Part shown: positions 5,128 to 10,157 of the stretch, piece by piece
Layout: each line of letters opens with the position of its first letter
How positions within the stretch are numbered: position 1 is the stretch's first letter
Source of the DNA: Actinomycetota bacterium
GTDB taxonomy: Bacteria > Actinomycetota > Thermoleophilia > Gaiellales > F1-60-MAGs149
Direction: 5' to 3'
Assembly: GCA_947481755.1 (NCBI GenBank)
Contig: CANKHS010000036.1
Coordinates: 1-10,157, forward strand
Length of the DNA stretch: 10,157 nucleotides
Made by a program: the position numbers and the translations under genes
Notes under the pieces: model-generated
Told to the model about the DNA's origin: nothing
Seen by the model: the letters and a program-made list of their open reading frames with translations, nothing else
The model's database searches: none

Positions 5128-6831
5128 TCAGAGCGAGCCCTTGGTGGAGGCAATCTGCGCGCCCCGGCGCGGATCGATCGACCAGGCCTCGCGCAGCGCT
5201 CGCGCCAGAGCCTTGAAGGCCGCCTCGGCAATGTGATGGTCATCCTTGCCACTGGCCTCCACATGGATCGTGGCGCGCGCGTTGATTGCGATGCAGTCGA
5301 TCAGGTGTGGGATCAGCGAAGTGGGTAGCTCGCCGATCATCGTGTCAGTGAACGCTATGCGGACGGTGCTCGAGCCGCGACCGGAGAAGTCGACCGTGGC
5401 ACGGCCAAGCGCTTCGTCGAGGGGAGCCGAGGCGTCGCCAAAGCGCGTAATCCCAGCGCGGTTACCCAGCGCGGCGTCGATCGCCTGGCCTAGCACGATG
5501 CCGCAGTCCTCAACCGTGTGGTGTGGATCGATGTGTGTGTCGCCGCTGCACGAGAGATCGAGGTCCATTAGAGCGTGGTGCCCGAGTGCGGTCAGCATGT
5601 GATCGAGAAAGCCGACGCCGGTCGCGATGTGGACGGTTCCGCTGCCGTCGAGTGTGGTGCGCAGACGAATGTCGGTCTCTTTTGTGCGCCGTTCAATCAG
5701 CGCGCCGCGGCCGAAGGTGCTGGCTCCGATGGTTGGGTCACAGGGTGCAGGGGCGGGCTTTCCGAGCAGGTCGGCAAGCGCGGCCAATAACTTGTCGTCG
5801 TCGGCTGGAACAGCCACACAGGCACGGAAGGCATCGGCGAGGAGTGGCTCATGGCCGAAAGTACGGACGATCAGGCCGCGAGTCGCAAGCTTCTCGAACA
5901 GCTCGTCACCCGACCATGGCGTGCGGGCACAGACGAAGTTGCCGGCTGTGCCAATCAGCTCGAGTCCAAGCTCTTGGAAGCCAGCCGCCAGCCGCTCGCG
6001 CTCGGCACGGTAGTTGGCGGCATCGGCACGCATCGTGTCGGCGTGGGCGCAGGCCAGTTCGGCACCAAGCGCGCTGCCAGTCGACAGCGAGCCAGGGGGA
6101 CGCAGTGCATCCAGCGCGCCTGCGATCAGCGGGTTGGCAATGGCGTATCCGGCGCGCAGGGCTCCCATGCCCCAGCCCTTCGAGAAGGTGCGAACAAACA
6201 CCAGGTTGGGGCATTCCGCGAGCAGAGGAAGATGATCCGTTGCCCCGCCGAACTCGAGGTATGCCTGATCGACACATACCAGCCCAGGACAGTTCGCAGC
6301 AATCTCGCGAATCGTGTCGGCTGGGATGTCCTCACCCGTCGGATTGTTCGGCGAGCACAACCAGACGAGTCGCGCTCCCTTGGCCTTCTCGGCAATCGTC
6401 GCGAGATCGAGCCGCAATGTTGGGCCGGGCAACGGGTCGACGAGGTCGAGTTCGGCACCGGCCATCCGCACGCTGGCCGCGTGCAGCTGGTACGTGGGAC
6501 GACCGACGACAGCGCGATCGCCGCGACCGAGTGCGAGCCAGGCAGTCAAGAGGATCGCCTCGTCGCCGCCGGCCGTCGGCACGACGCAGGCTGGATCGAT
6601 TCCCAGATAACTGGCGATGGCACGCTTGAGCGGCGCGTAATCCGCTTCAGGGTACGAGCTGACCGATTGTGCAGCGATCGTGCGAGCAATCCCAGGCCAC
6701 CACGATGGATTAAGCGGCAGCGTATTGAGGTCGAAGCGCGCCACGACCTCGTCGGGAATGCCCTCCTGCCAGCGGTACGGAGACGGCTGAGCCAATTCGG
6801 GGCGAATCCACGGAATCTCGAGATCAGTCAT
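5128..6831 (-). CDS. hisC-hisB: fused histidinol-phosphate aminotransferase (HisC) and imidazoleglycerol-phosphate dehydratase (HisB)
   Basis: One uninterrupted 567-residue frame carries two full enzymes. Residues 1-355 are HisC, a fold-type I PLP aminotransferase. It shows TAGGDEAILL (86-95), CSPNNPTG (159-166), VDQAYLEF (187-194), TFSKGWGMGALRAGY (215-229) with Lys218 as PLP lysine and Arg226 near the phosphate, and AFRACVAVP (334-342) with Arg336 as the probable substrate-binding arginine. Residues about 376-567 are the dehydratase, with RRTKETDIRL (381-390), GFLDHML (407-413), the HHxxE motifs HHTVE (437-441) and HHIAE (532-536) that bind manganese, and the end STKGSL. They catalyse consecutive steps: HisB makes imidazole acetol phosphate and HisC aminates it. 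The linker (about 356-378) has no ATG, GTG or TTG codon, so HisB cannot easily start separately. The ATG overlaps hisG by 4 nt. Confidence 0.95.
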   Translation of the reverse strand: MTDLEIPWIRPELAQPSPYRWQEGIPDEVVARFDLNTLPLNPSWWPGIARTIAAQSVSSYPEADYAPLKRAIASYLGIDPACVVPTAGGDEAILLTAWLALGRGDRAVVGRPTYQLHAASVRMAGAELDLVDPLPGPTLRLDLATIAEKAKGARLVWLCSPNNPTGEDIPADTIREIAANCPGLVCVDQAYLEFGGATDHLPLLAECPNLVFVRTFSKGWGMGALRAGYAIANPLIAGALDALRPPGSLSTGSALGAELACAHADTMRADAANYRAERERLAAGFQELGLELIGTAGNFVCARTPWSGDELFEKLATRGLIVRTFGHEPLLADAFRACVAVPADDDKLLAALADLLGKPAPAPCDPTIGASTFGRGALIERRTKETDIRLRTTLDGSGTVHIATGVGFLDHMLTALGHHALMDLDLSCSGDTHIDPHHTVEDCGIVLGQAIDAALGNRAGITRFGDASAPLDEALGRATVDFSGRGSSTVRIAFTDTMIGELPTSLIPHLIDCIAINARATIHVEASGKDDHHIAEAAFKALARALREAWSIDPRRGAQIASTKGSL

Positions 6832-7685
6832 GGGATCAGATGCTCAATCGGCAGGACAAGGAGGCCAGAGGCTCCGGCCTCCTTGAGAGGATGAAGCAGT
6901 CGCGGCAGGTCTGCTGCATTGACAACCGCGTGAACGGCGTGCATATCGGATCGCGCAAGAGGCAGAATCGTGGGTGCGTCGAGGCCAGGCAAGAGCTCGA
7001 CAATCGCGTCAAGGGCAGAATCCGGAGCATTGAGCATCAGATAACGCTTCGGTCGCGCGGCCAAGACTGACTCCACTGCCGTCTGCAATACGGCGATCCG
7101 CGGGTCGGGTACTGCTTGGACACGCGCCAGAAGAACCGCCTCGGACCGCATCACCTCGGCGATCACGCGCAACGAGTTCTGGCGGAGCGTCTCTCCTGTC
7201 GAGACCAGGTCGCAAATAGCGTCAGCCGCGCCAATCGTTGGGGCCAACTCAATCGAGCCCGACAACGTGACAACCGAAGCCGTTAGACCTTGGGCAGTCA
7301 GGTAGTCACTCAAAACACGAGGATGGGAGGTTGCGATGCGTGCGCCAGCGAGGTGCTCAGTAGCCGAGATACCCGAGGCGTTGGGAACCGCAAGCACGAG
7401 CCGACAACTTCCGTATCCCAAATCGAGCAACGTCTCAAGCCCATCAGACCCGTGCTCGAGTAGCTGGTTACCTCCCGCGACACCGACGTCAGCAGCCCCG
7501 TCCCGGATCAGCGTGGGAATGTCATCCGTACGAGCCAGCAACATCTCGATGTCTTGCTCTTCAACCGGTACAAGTAGGCGGCGGTCGTCTCCGGGGACCG
7601 CGATGCCCGCATCCCGCAGCAGCTGCGTCGTGGGCGAGGCTAAGCGACCCTTCGAGGGGATGGCAATGCGGAGCGGAGCGCTCAT
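6828..7685 (-). CDS. hisG: ATP phosphoribosyltransferase, long form with C-terminal regulatory domain
   Basis: A 285-residue enzyme for the committed step, ATP plus PRPP to phosphoribosyl-ATP. The N-terminal RIAIPSKGRL (6-15) and GAADVGVAGGNQL (63-75) belong to the periplasmic-binding-like catalytic domains. DAICDLVSTGETLRQNSL (155-172) contains the PRPP-binding loop. The segment after about residue 212 (KRYLMLNAPDSAL to the end) is the ACT-like domain of long HisG, which binds histidine for feedback inhibition, so no HisZ partner is needed. The ATG at 7685 overlaps the regulator stop (ATGA), and the 3' end overlaps the hisC-hisB start by 4 nt. The gene thus faces both transcriptional control (through the regulator upstream) and allosteric control. 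Confidence 0.97.
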   Translation of the reverse strand: MSAPLRIAIPSKGRLASPTTQLLRDAGIAVPGDDRRLLVPVEEQDIEMLLARTDDIPTLIRDGAADVGVAGGNQLLEHGSDGLETLLDLGYGSCRLVLAVPNASGISATEHLAGARIATSHPRVLSDYLTAQGLTASVVTLSGSIELAPTIGAADAICDLVSTGETLRQNSLRVIAEVMRSEAVLLARVQAVPDPRIAVLQTAVESVLAARPKRYLMLNAPDSALDAIVELLPGLDAPTILPLARSDMHAVHAVVNAADLPRLLHPLKEAGASGLLVLPIEHLIP

Positions 7686-7984
7686 GCGGGCTCTACGTGA
7701 TCAAGCACGGCCCGATAGCCACCCTCGCCGTGGCGTAACCACTGTGCGACGCGAGTTACCGTGGCGGTGGAGGCACCGAGTTGGCGTGCAATTTCGGCGT
7801 AGGAGACACCGGCATCGACCATTCGCGCAACCTCGAGTCGTTGGGCCAGCGTAGCCAGTTCGTTGAACGAGCAGACGTCGCGGAGAAACGCGAGCATTTG
7901 CTCCTGATCATCAATCTGTACGAGCGCGTTTGCGAGGTGTTCGACGGCTGGTGTTCGCCACATGGTGCTGTCTGGTTGTTTCAT
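7682..7984 (-). CDS. TrpR/YerC-family DNA-binding protein, probable histidine-operon repressor
   Basis: This 100-residue protein resembles the TrpR-superfamily YerC/YecD group. The core LRDVCSFNELATLAQRLEVARMVDAGVSYAEIARQLGASTATVTRVAQWL spans about residues 34-83. Its helix-turn-helix is GVSYAEIARQLGASTATVTRV (59-79), followed by the characteristic HGEGGYRAVLDH. It is the first gene of the his operon and its stop overlaps hisG (ATGA). TrpR-family proteins have been proposed, mainly from comparative genomics, as histidine regulators (called HisR) in Gram-positive bacteria, and this context agrees. The ATG at 7984 has no Shine-Dalgarno and lies 2 nt from the palindrome, so a near-leaderless mRNA is implied. 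An in-frame ATG at 7963 (MWRTPAVEH) also fits homologues and is the alternative start. Confidence 0.88.
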   Translation of the reverse strand: MKQPDSTMWRTPAVEHLANALVQIDDQEQMLAFLRDVCSFNELATLAQRLEVARMVDAGVSYAEIARQLGASTATVTRVAQWLRHGEGGYRAVLDHVEPA

Positions 7985-7986
7985 CG

Positions 7987-7995
7987 TGTTAGCAT
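7987..7995 (+). promoter_or_regulatory. extended -10-like element for hisA (inside the palindrome)
   Basis: TGTTAGCAT fits the extended -10 form TGnTAnnnT. A start site about 7 nt after its last base would be near 8002, leaving roughly 3 nt before the hisA GTG. No convincing -35 hexamer is seen at the usual distance, which is tolerable for an extended -10. Confidence 0.5.
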
Positions 7996-8002
7996 GCTAA
8001 CA
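7994..8002 (-). promoter_or_regulatory. extended -10-like element for the his operon (inside the palindrome)
   Basis: By symmetry the minus strand also reads TGTTAGCAT. A start site near 7987 would give a leader of about 3 nt before the regulator ATG at 7984. The two -10 elements overlap face to face by two bases, so RNA polymerase could occupy only one at a time, and a bound repressor would block both. No clear -35 is visible on this strand either. Confidence 0.5.
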
Positions 8003-8004
8003 CA

Positions 8005-8760
8005 GTGAGTACTTTTCACAGTTCCTTTTTGCTCTATCCCGCCATCGACCTGATCGCTGGCAAAGCCGTTCGCCTTCAACAAGGCGATTTCTCGGCACTG
8101 CTTACGAGCGATGATGACGACGCGCAGGCTCGAGTCCAGGCCATCTGGGCTGCAGGAGCAAAAGCGCTCCACGTGATTGACCTCGATGCAGCTCGCACGG
8201 GTGCTCCTGCCGAGCCAAACGCATCGATCGTCGCTCGACTGGCACGCGAACGGCCCTCTGGCAGCCTAATTCAGGTTGGTGGGGGGTTGCGAACGCCAGC
8301 AGCGATCCGTGATCTCCTTGGCGCAGGTGTCGACCGTGTCTTGCTGGGGACGCTCCCGTTTCGCAGTCCAGACCAGTTTGCAGAGCTCCTGTGTGATTTC
8401 GGAGACCGCATCGCAGTAGCGCTTGACAGTCGCGGTGGCAGCGTCCGTATTGGGGGTTGGGTCGAGGATGCAGGGATCGAGGTAGGCCTAGCCGCTACGT
8501 CGCTTTCAGAGCAGGGCGTCAAAACGCTGCTCGTAACCGGTATCGAACGTGACGGATCGCTCGGTGGGCCAGACCTGGAATTGCTGGAAACCGTCGTCAC
8601 AGCCGTGGACGGTCGCAGCGATGTGATCGCTGCGGGGGGAGTGACCACGGCAGCCGACGTCCGCGCGACCCGATCAGTCGGGTGCGCGGGAGCAGTGGTC
8701 GGCAGGGCGTTGCTTGACGACCCCTCGCGACTCACGGCATTACTCGCAGCAAGCCAGTAA
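8005..8760 (+). CDS. hisA: ProFAR isomerase (HisA)
   Basis: A 251-residue (beta/alpha)8 barrel that isomerises ProFAR to PRFAR, the substrate of HisHF. Family features are LLYPAIDLIAGKAVRLQQGDF (9-29, as two adjoining parts) with catalytic Asp15, VGGGLRT (91-97), IAVALDSRGG (136-145) with the second catalytic Asp141, LLVTGIERDGSLGGPD (175-190), and the phosphate-binding AAGGVT and VVGRAL motifs. It is transcribed away from the other his genes, sharing the palindrome upstream. The GTG at 8005 has no Shine-Dalgarno and may be read from a leaderless mRNA. A TTG at 8029 (LLYPAID) would remove eight residues and match many HisA N-termini, but also lacks a ribosome site. In actinobacteria lacking trpF, a HisA homologue (PriA) also isomerises PRA, and this cannot be excluded here. 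Confidence 0.95.
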   Translation: MSTFHSSFLLYPAIDLIAGKAVRLQQGDFSALLTSDDDDAQARVQAIWAAGAKALHVIDLDAARTGAPAEPNASIVARLARERPSGSLIQVGGGLRTPAAIRDLLGAGVDRVLLGTLPFRSPDQFAELLCDFGDRIAVALDSRGGSVRIGGWVEDAGIEVGLAATSLSEQGVKTLLVTGIERDGSLGGPDLELLETVVTAVDGRSDVIAAGGVTTAADVRATRSVGCAGAVVGRALLDDPSRLTALLAASQ

Positions 8761-8799
8761 CCCTCGAGTCAAATTGAGGGTAGAAACTCACCCTCAACC
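8760..8799 (+). other. mutually exclusive hairpins just after the hisA stop
   Basis: Segment 1 ACCCTC (8760-8765, starting on the last base of the hisA TAA) can pair with GAGGGT (8776-8781). The same segment 2, TTGAGGGT (8774-8781), can instead form an 8-bp perfect stem with segment 3, ACCCTCAA (8790-8797). Segment 3 also contributes to the downstream terminator-like stem. Such 1:2, 2:3, 3:4 pairing is the layout of an attenuator, though a simple composite terminator is the plainer reading. Confidence 0.55.
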
Positions 8800-8830
8800 G
8801 GACATCTCTACTGTGAAGGTTGAGACTTTT
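8793..8830 (+). terminator. candidate intrinsic terminator of hisA
   Basis: CTCAACC (8793-8799) pairs with GGTTGAG (8818-8824). The 18-nt loop can close further with ACA/TGT. The stem is followed by ACTTTT (8825-8830) and a second TTTT at 8838-8841. The stem is modest and the T-run short, so termination may be partial. Confidence 0.5.
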
Positions 8831-8882
8831 GGTGTCGTTTTGGCGATCTGTGATCCATCCGTTACGTAGGATTTTAGCCGAT

Positions 8883-8906
8883 TATATGGCTCAACTAAGC
8901 CATATA
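8883..8906. repeat. perfect 9-bp inverted repeat with 6-nt loop
   Basis: TATATGGCT (8883-8891) and AGCCATATA (8898-8906) flank the loop CAACTA. The arms are AT-rich at the base. No T-run follows on either strand, so it is not a standard terminator. It could be an RNA hairpin in a readthrough transcript or an operator for a dimeric regulator of the downstream cell-wall hydrolase. No function can be assigned from the sequence. Confidence 0.6.
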
Positions 8907-8940
8907 GGCACCATTGTCTCGACGAGTGCCTGAGGGTTTT
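8906..8940 (+). terminator. weak terminator-like hairpin
   Basis: AGGCAC (8906-8911) pairs with GTGCCT (8926-8931) around a 14-nt loop, and TTTT follows at 8937-8940 after a GAGGG spacer. It abuts the 9-bp inverted repeat, sharing A8906. The distance to the T-run and the large loop make it weak. It may instead be part of a structured region. Confidence 0.25.
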
Positions 8941-8963
8941 ACATAAACGCAACGCCCTGGAGC

Positions 8964-8993
8964 TTGCGTGTAGAGTGGGGGTACGCATAGAGT
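8964..8993 (+). promoter_or_regulatory. possible promoter of the NlpC/P60 gene
   Basis: TTGCGT (8964-8969) and TAGAGT (8988-8993) are separated by 18 bp and resemble -35 and TAnnnT -10 hexamers. Transcription would start near 9000 and give a leader of about 60 nt. A second TAGAGT lies at 8971-8976. This is pattern matching only. Confidence 0.3.
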
Positions 8994-9059
8994 CTCACTC
9001 CGCACCTGAGAGACCAAGACTCAGAATGACGGATAGACCCCTAACGGTCGAGTGGAGCC

Positions 9060-10142
9060 ATGACTTACACCCGCATCACAAAAATTATCGCCCTCACATT
9101 GATTGCTCTCGTCGCCTGCTCGGGCGTCGCTGACGCGAAGCACAAGAAGAAGCACAAGAAGAAGACGAAGCCGGTGGCGGCTGCTGTGCAGGCCCCCGTT
9201 CTGCGGAGCTGGGTGAGCAGCGCGATCGTGACCGTTCTCTCGACGGGTGCGTTCCCGGGCGTGACCGCTGACACGATCGCTCCGGATGATGCGCTCGATG
9301 GCACTGCGTTGACTGCCTTTGTGTCCGCTGCGTTCCCCAAGGGAGCAAAGAAGGTTCGTCAGATTCCGGCCGGACAGCCCGTCACGATGGGCGACGTTGA
9401 TGCCGCCTTCGTTTCGGCTGCAGGCCTCGACGCAACCGCGGTTCGTGCTGAGCAGCTGATTACGGCTGCGGGCTACGTTGCGCGTCCAGGGGTTGGCTAC
9501 GAGATCGTTGCTCGCTTGATGCGATTGCGCACGAATCTTGATCAGCCAGACGACATCAAGGAGCACGCGTGGTATGAGCAGGCTTCCCGCGGTGACGCGA
9601 TCTGGACCGCCGCGCAGGTACTGCAGTGGGGTGGCTGGGAGAAGCAGGGTGCGATCGATACCGTCGAGCTTCTCGCCACGCTGCCTGCAACGTCCGGCCC
9701 GCAGCATGACGCGGTCCAGCGAGCCTTTGATTTCATCGGCATGCCGTACATCTGGGGTGGTACGTCCGAGAAGCCGCAGATCTTGTTCGGCTACAACACG
9801 GCCGGCGGCTTCGACTGCTCCGGTTTCGTGTGGCGCGTCTTGGCGCTCGACCCGACCTCGCCCGCCACGGTGTCGAAGGCTCTCGGCGGCCGCACCACAT
9901 ACGAGATGGCTGGCACAACGCCGGTTGCGCAGCGCTTGACGGCAGCACAGATGCAGCCGGGTGACGTGATGCTCTTTGGCTCCGGTGGGATCAACGCCAA
10001 GTCCGGCAGCATTGGACATACCGGCATGACCATCTCGCCGCAGCTCTTCATCCAGTCGTCCGGGCAAGGTATTGCGCTGGCGCGCTGGGATACCGGGTAC
10101 TACAAGGACAACTTCGCCTTCGGCAAGCACGTCCTCGGGTAA
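9060..10142 (+). CDS. exported NlpC/P60 peptidoglycan hydrolase (probable endopeptidase)
   Basis: A 360-residue secreted protein. Residues 1-26 form a signal peptide (short basic start, hydrophobic IIALTLIALVAC, then SGVADA). The LVAC at 17-20 also fits a lipobox, so it may be a lipoprotein anchored at Cys20 rather than cut at ADA. A His/Lys-rich segment (27-38) follows, suited to binding anionic wall polymers. Residues about 50-200 form an unrecognised helical region. The catalytic domain (about 215-360) has AFDFIGMPYIWGG (222-234), FDCSGFVWRVL (251-261) with nucleophile Cys253, MQPGDVMLFG (298-307) and SIGHTGM (317-323) with His320. The third catalytic position appears to be Gln332 (FIQSSGQGI). 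It should cut peptide crosslinks or stems in the wall. GGAG at 9054-9057 is only 2 nt from the ATG, which is short. Confidence 0.92.
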   Translation: MTYTRITKIIALTLIALVACSGVADAKHKKKHKKKTKPVAAAVQAPVLRSWVSSAIVTVLSTGAFPGVTADTIAPDDALDGTALTAFVSAAFPKGAKKVRQIPAGQPVTMGDVDAAFVSAAGLDATAVRAEQLITAAGYVARPGVGYEIVARLMRLRTNLDQPDDIKEHAWYEQASRGDAIWTAAQVLQWGGWEKQGAIDTVELLATLPATSGPQHDAVQRAFDFIGMPYIWGGTSEKPQILFGYNTAGGFDCSGFVWRVLALDPTSPATVSKALGGRTTYEMAGTTPVAQRLTAAQMQPGDVMLFGSGGINAKSGSIGHTGMTISPQLFIQSSGQGIALARWDTGYYKDNFAFGKHVLG

Positions 10143-10157
10143 CGCATCAATGTCCGG

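Larger units (their letters stand above)
7986..8003. promoter_or_regulatory. 18-bp perfect palindrome, probable operator of the TrpR-like regulator
   Basis: The sequence GTGTTAGCATGCTAACAC is identical to its reverse complement over all 18 bases. It fills the 20-bp gap between the divergent regulator and hisA start codons. The regulator start (7984) and the hisA start (8005) are each 10.5 bp from the centre. TrpR-type repressors bind as dimers to palindromes, so this is the natural operator for the adjacent gene. A second full copy was not found by eye elsewhere in the window. What is seen is the symmetry and position; the binding protein is inferred. Confidence 0.85.
8761..9059 (+). other. 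299-bp intergenic region between hisA and the NlpC/P60 gene
   Basis: No protein gene is supported here. The region is visibly AT-richer than the genes around it. It contains, in order, the hisA hairpin set and terminator, the 9-bp inverted repeat, a weak hairpin with TTTT, a possible promoter, and a segment before the start codon with competing stems: GAGTCT (8990-8995) with AGACTC (9017-9022), or CTGAG (9006-9010) with CTCAG (9020-9024). No tRNA-like cloverleaf or recognised riboswitch consensus was seen. Confidence 0.6.

Noticed and set aside
5690..5770. HisC-HisB fusion as an assembly or sequencing artefact
   Set aside because: Both domains and the linker stay in one frame with ordinary codon use, the HisC end and HisB start are both complete, and no start codon remains in the linker. 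Raw reads could still overturn this.
5523..6629. Long plus-strand open frame (368 codons) opposite hisC-hisB
   Set aside because: The product is Arg/Cys-rich and structureless, and the opposite strand codes for conserved enzyme motifs throughout.
7682..7984. The regulator as a true tryptophan repressor (TrpR)
   Set aside because: The sequence follows the YerC-like branch and the neighbours are histidine genes; no trp gene is in the window.
8794..8988. Small 64-codon minus-strand frame in the intergenic region
   Set aside because: No ribosome site, no recognisable motif, and it runs through the hairpins; chance is the best explanation.
8940..9059. c-di-AMP (ydaO-type) riboswitch before the NlpC/P60 gene
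   Set aside because: Such hydrolases are often controlled this way in actinobacteria, and GGGGGTAC at 8977-8984 was suggestive, but the conserved GGGGGACCCA and GGGUGAAUC-like blocks and the pseudoknot partners are not found. A covariance-model search would settle it.
9021..10130. Minus-strand open frame (369 codons) opposite the NlpC/P60 gene
   Set aside because: It is the complement of a gene with signal peptide and catalytic motifs, and the translation shows no domain.

Overview
This window comes from a high-GC bacterium. The most likely source is an Actinomycetota lineage, possibly Thermoleophilia-like. The grounds are the Ala/Lys/Pro-rich tail on the first gene ahead of rpmI-rplT, a long-form HisG, a YerC/TrpR-like regulator with a WRTPAVE...HGEGGYR signature, and 1- to 4-nt gene overlaps. 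The taxonomic call is an inference from gene style, not from a marker search.

Plus-strand operon (1-2439): the 3' end of a gene that is very probably infC, then rpmI (bL35), rplT (bL20), a SpoU/TrmH-family RNA 2'-O-methyltransferase and a PLP-dependent threonine aldolase. It ends on the four bases CTAG (2436-2439), where the stop codons of two convergent operons interlock.

Minus-strand histidine operon (7984 down to 2436): a TrpR/YerC-like regulator, hisG, a fused hisC-hisB gene, hisH, hisF, a fused hisIE, and a class I SAM methyltransferase of unknown role. Every junction is an overlap or a 1-nt gap. hisA is missing from its usual place between hisH and hisF. It lies just upstream and is transcribed divergently (8005-8760). 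With hisA, the window covers HisG, HisI, HisE, HisA, HisH, HisF, HisB and HisC, that is PRPP + ATP through to histidinol phosphate. hisD and a histidinol-phosphate phosphatase are not present.

Only 20 bp separate the regulator and hisA, and 18 of them form a perfect palindrome, GTGTTAGCATGCTAACAC. It contains an extended -10-like element (TGTTAGCAT) facing each way, and both start codons lie at the same distance from its centre. The simplest reading is that the regulator binds it, probably with histidine as corepressor, and shuts off its own operon and hisA together. Both mRNAs would be nearly leaderless.

The 299-bp region after hisA (8761-9059) is AT-richer. It holds a set of mutually exclusive hairpins ending in a candidate terminator, a perfect 9-bp AT-rich hairpin, and a possible promoter. 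It leads to an exported NlpC/P60 cell-wall hydrolase (9060-10142).

The most notable items are the HisC-HisB fusion, the palindromic double promoter/operator with its TrpR-like regulator, the displaced hisA, the attached methyltransferase, and the CTAG convergent junction.
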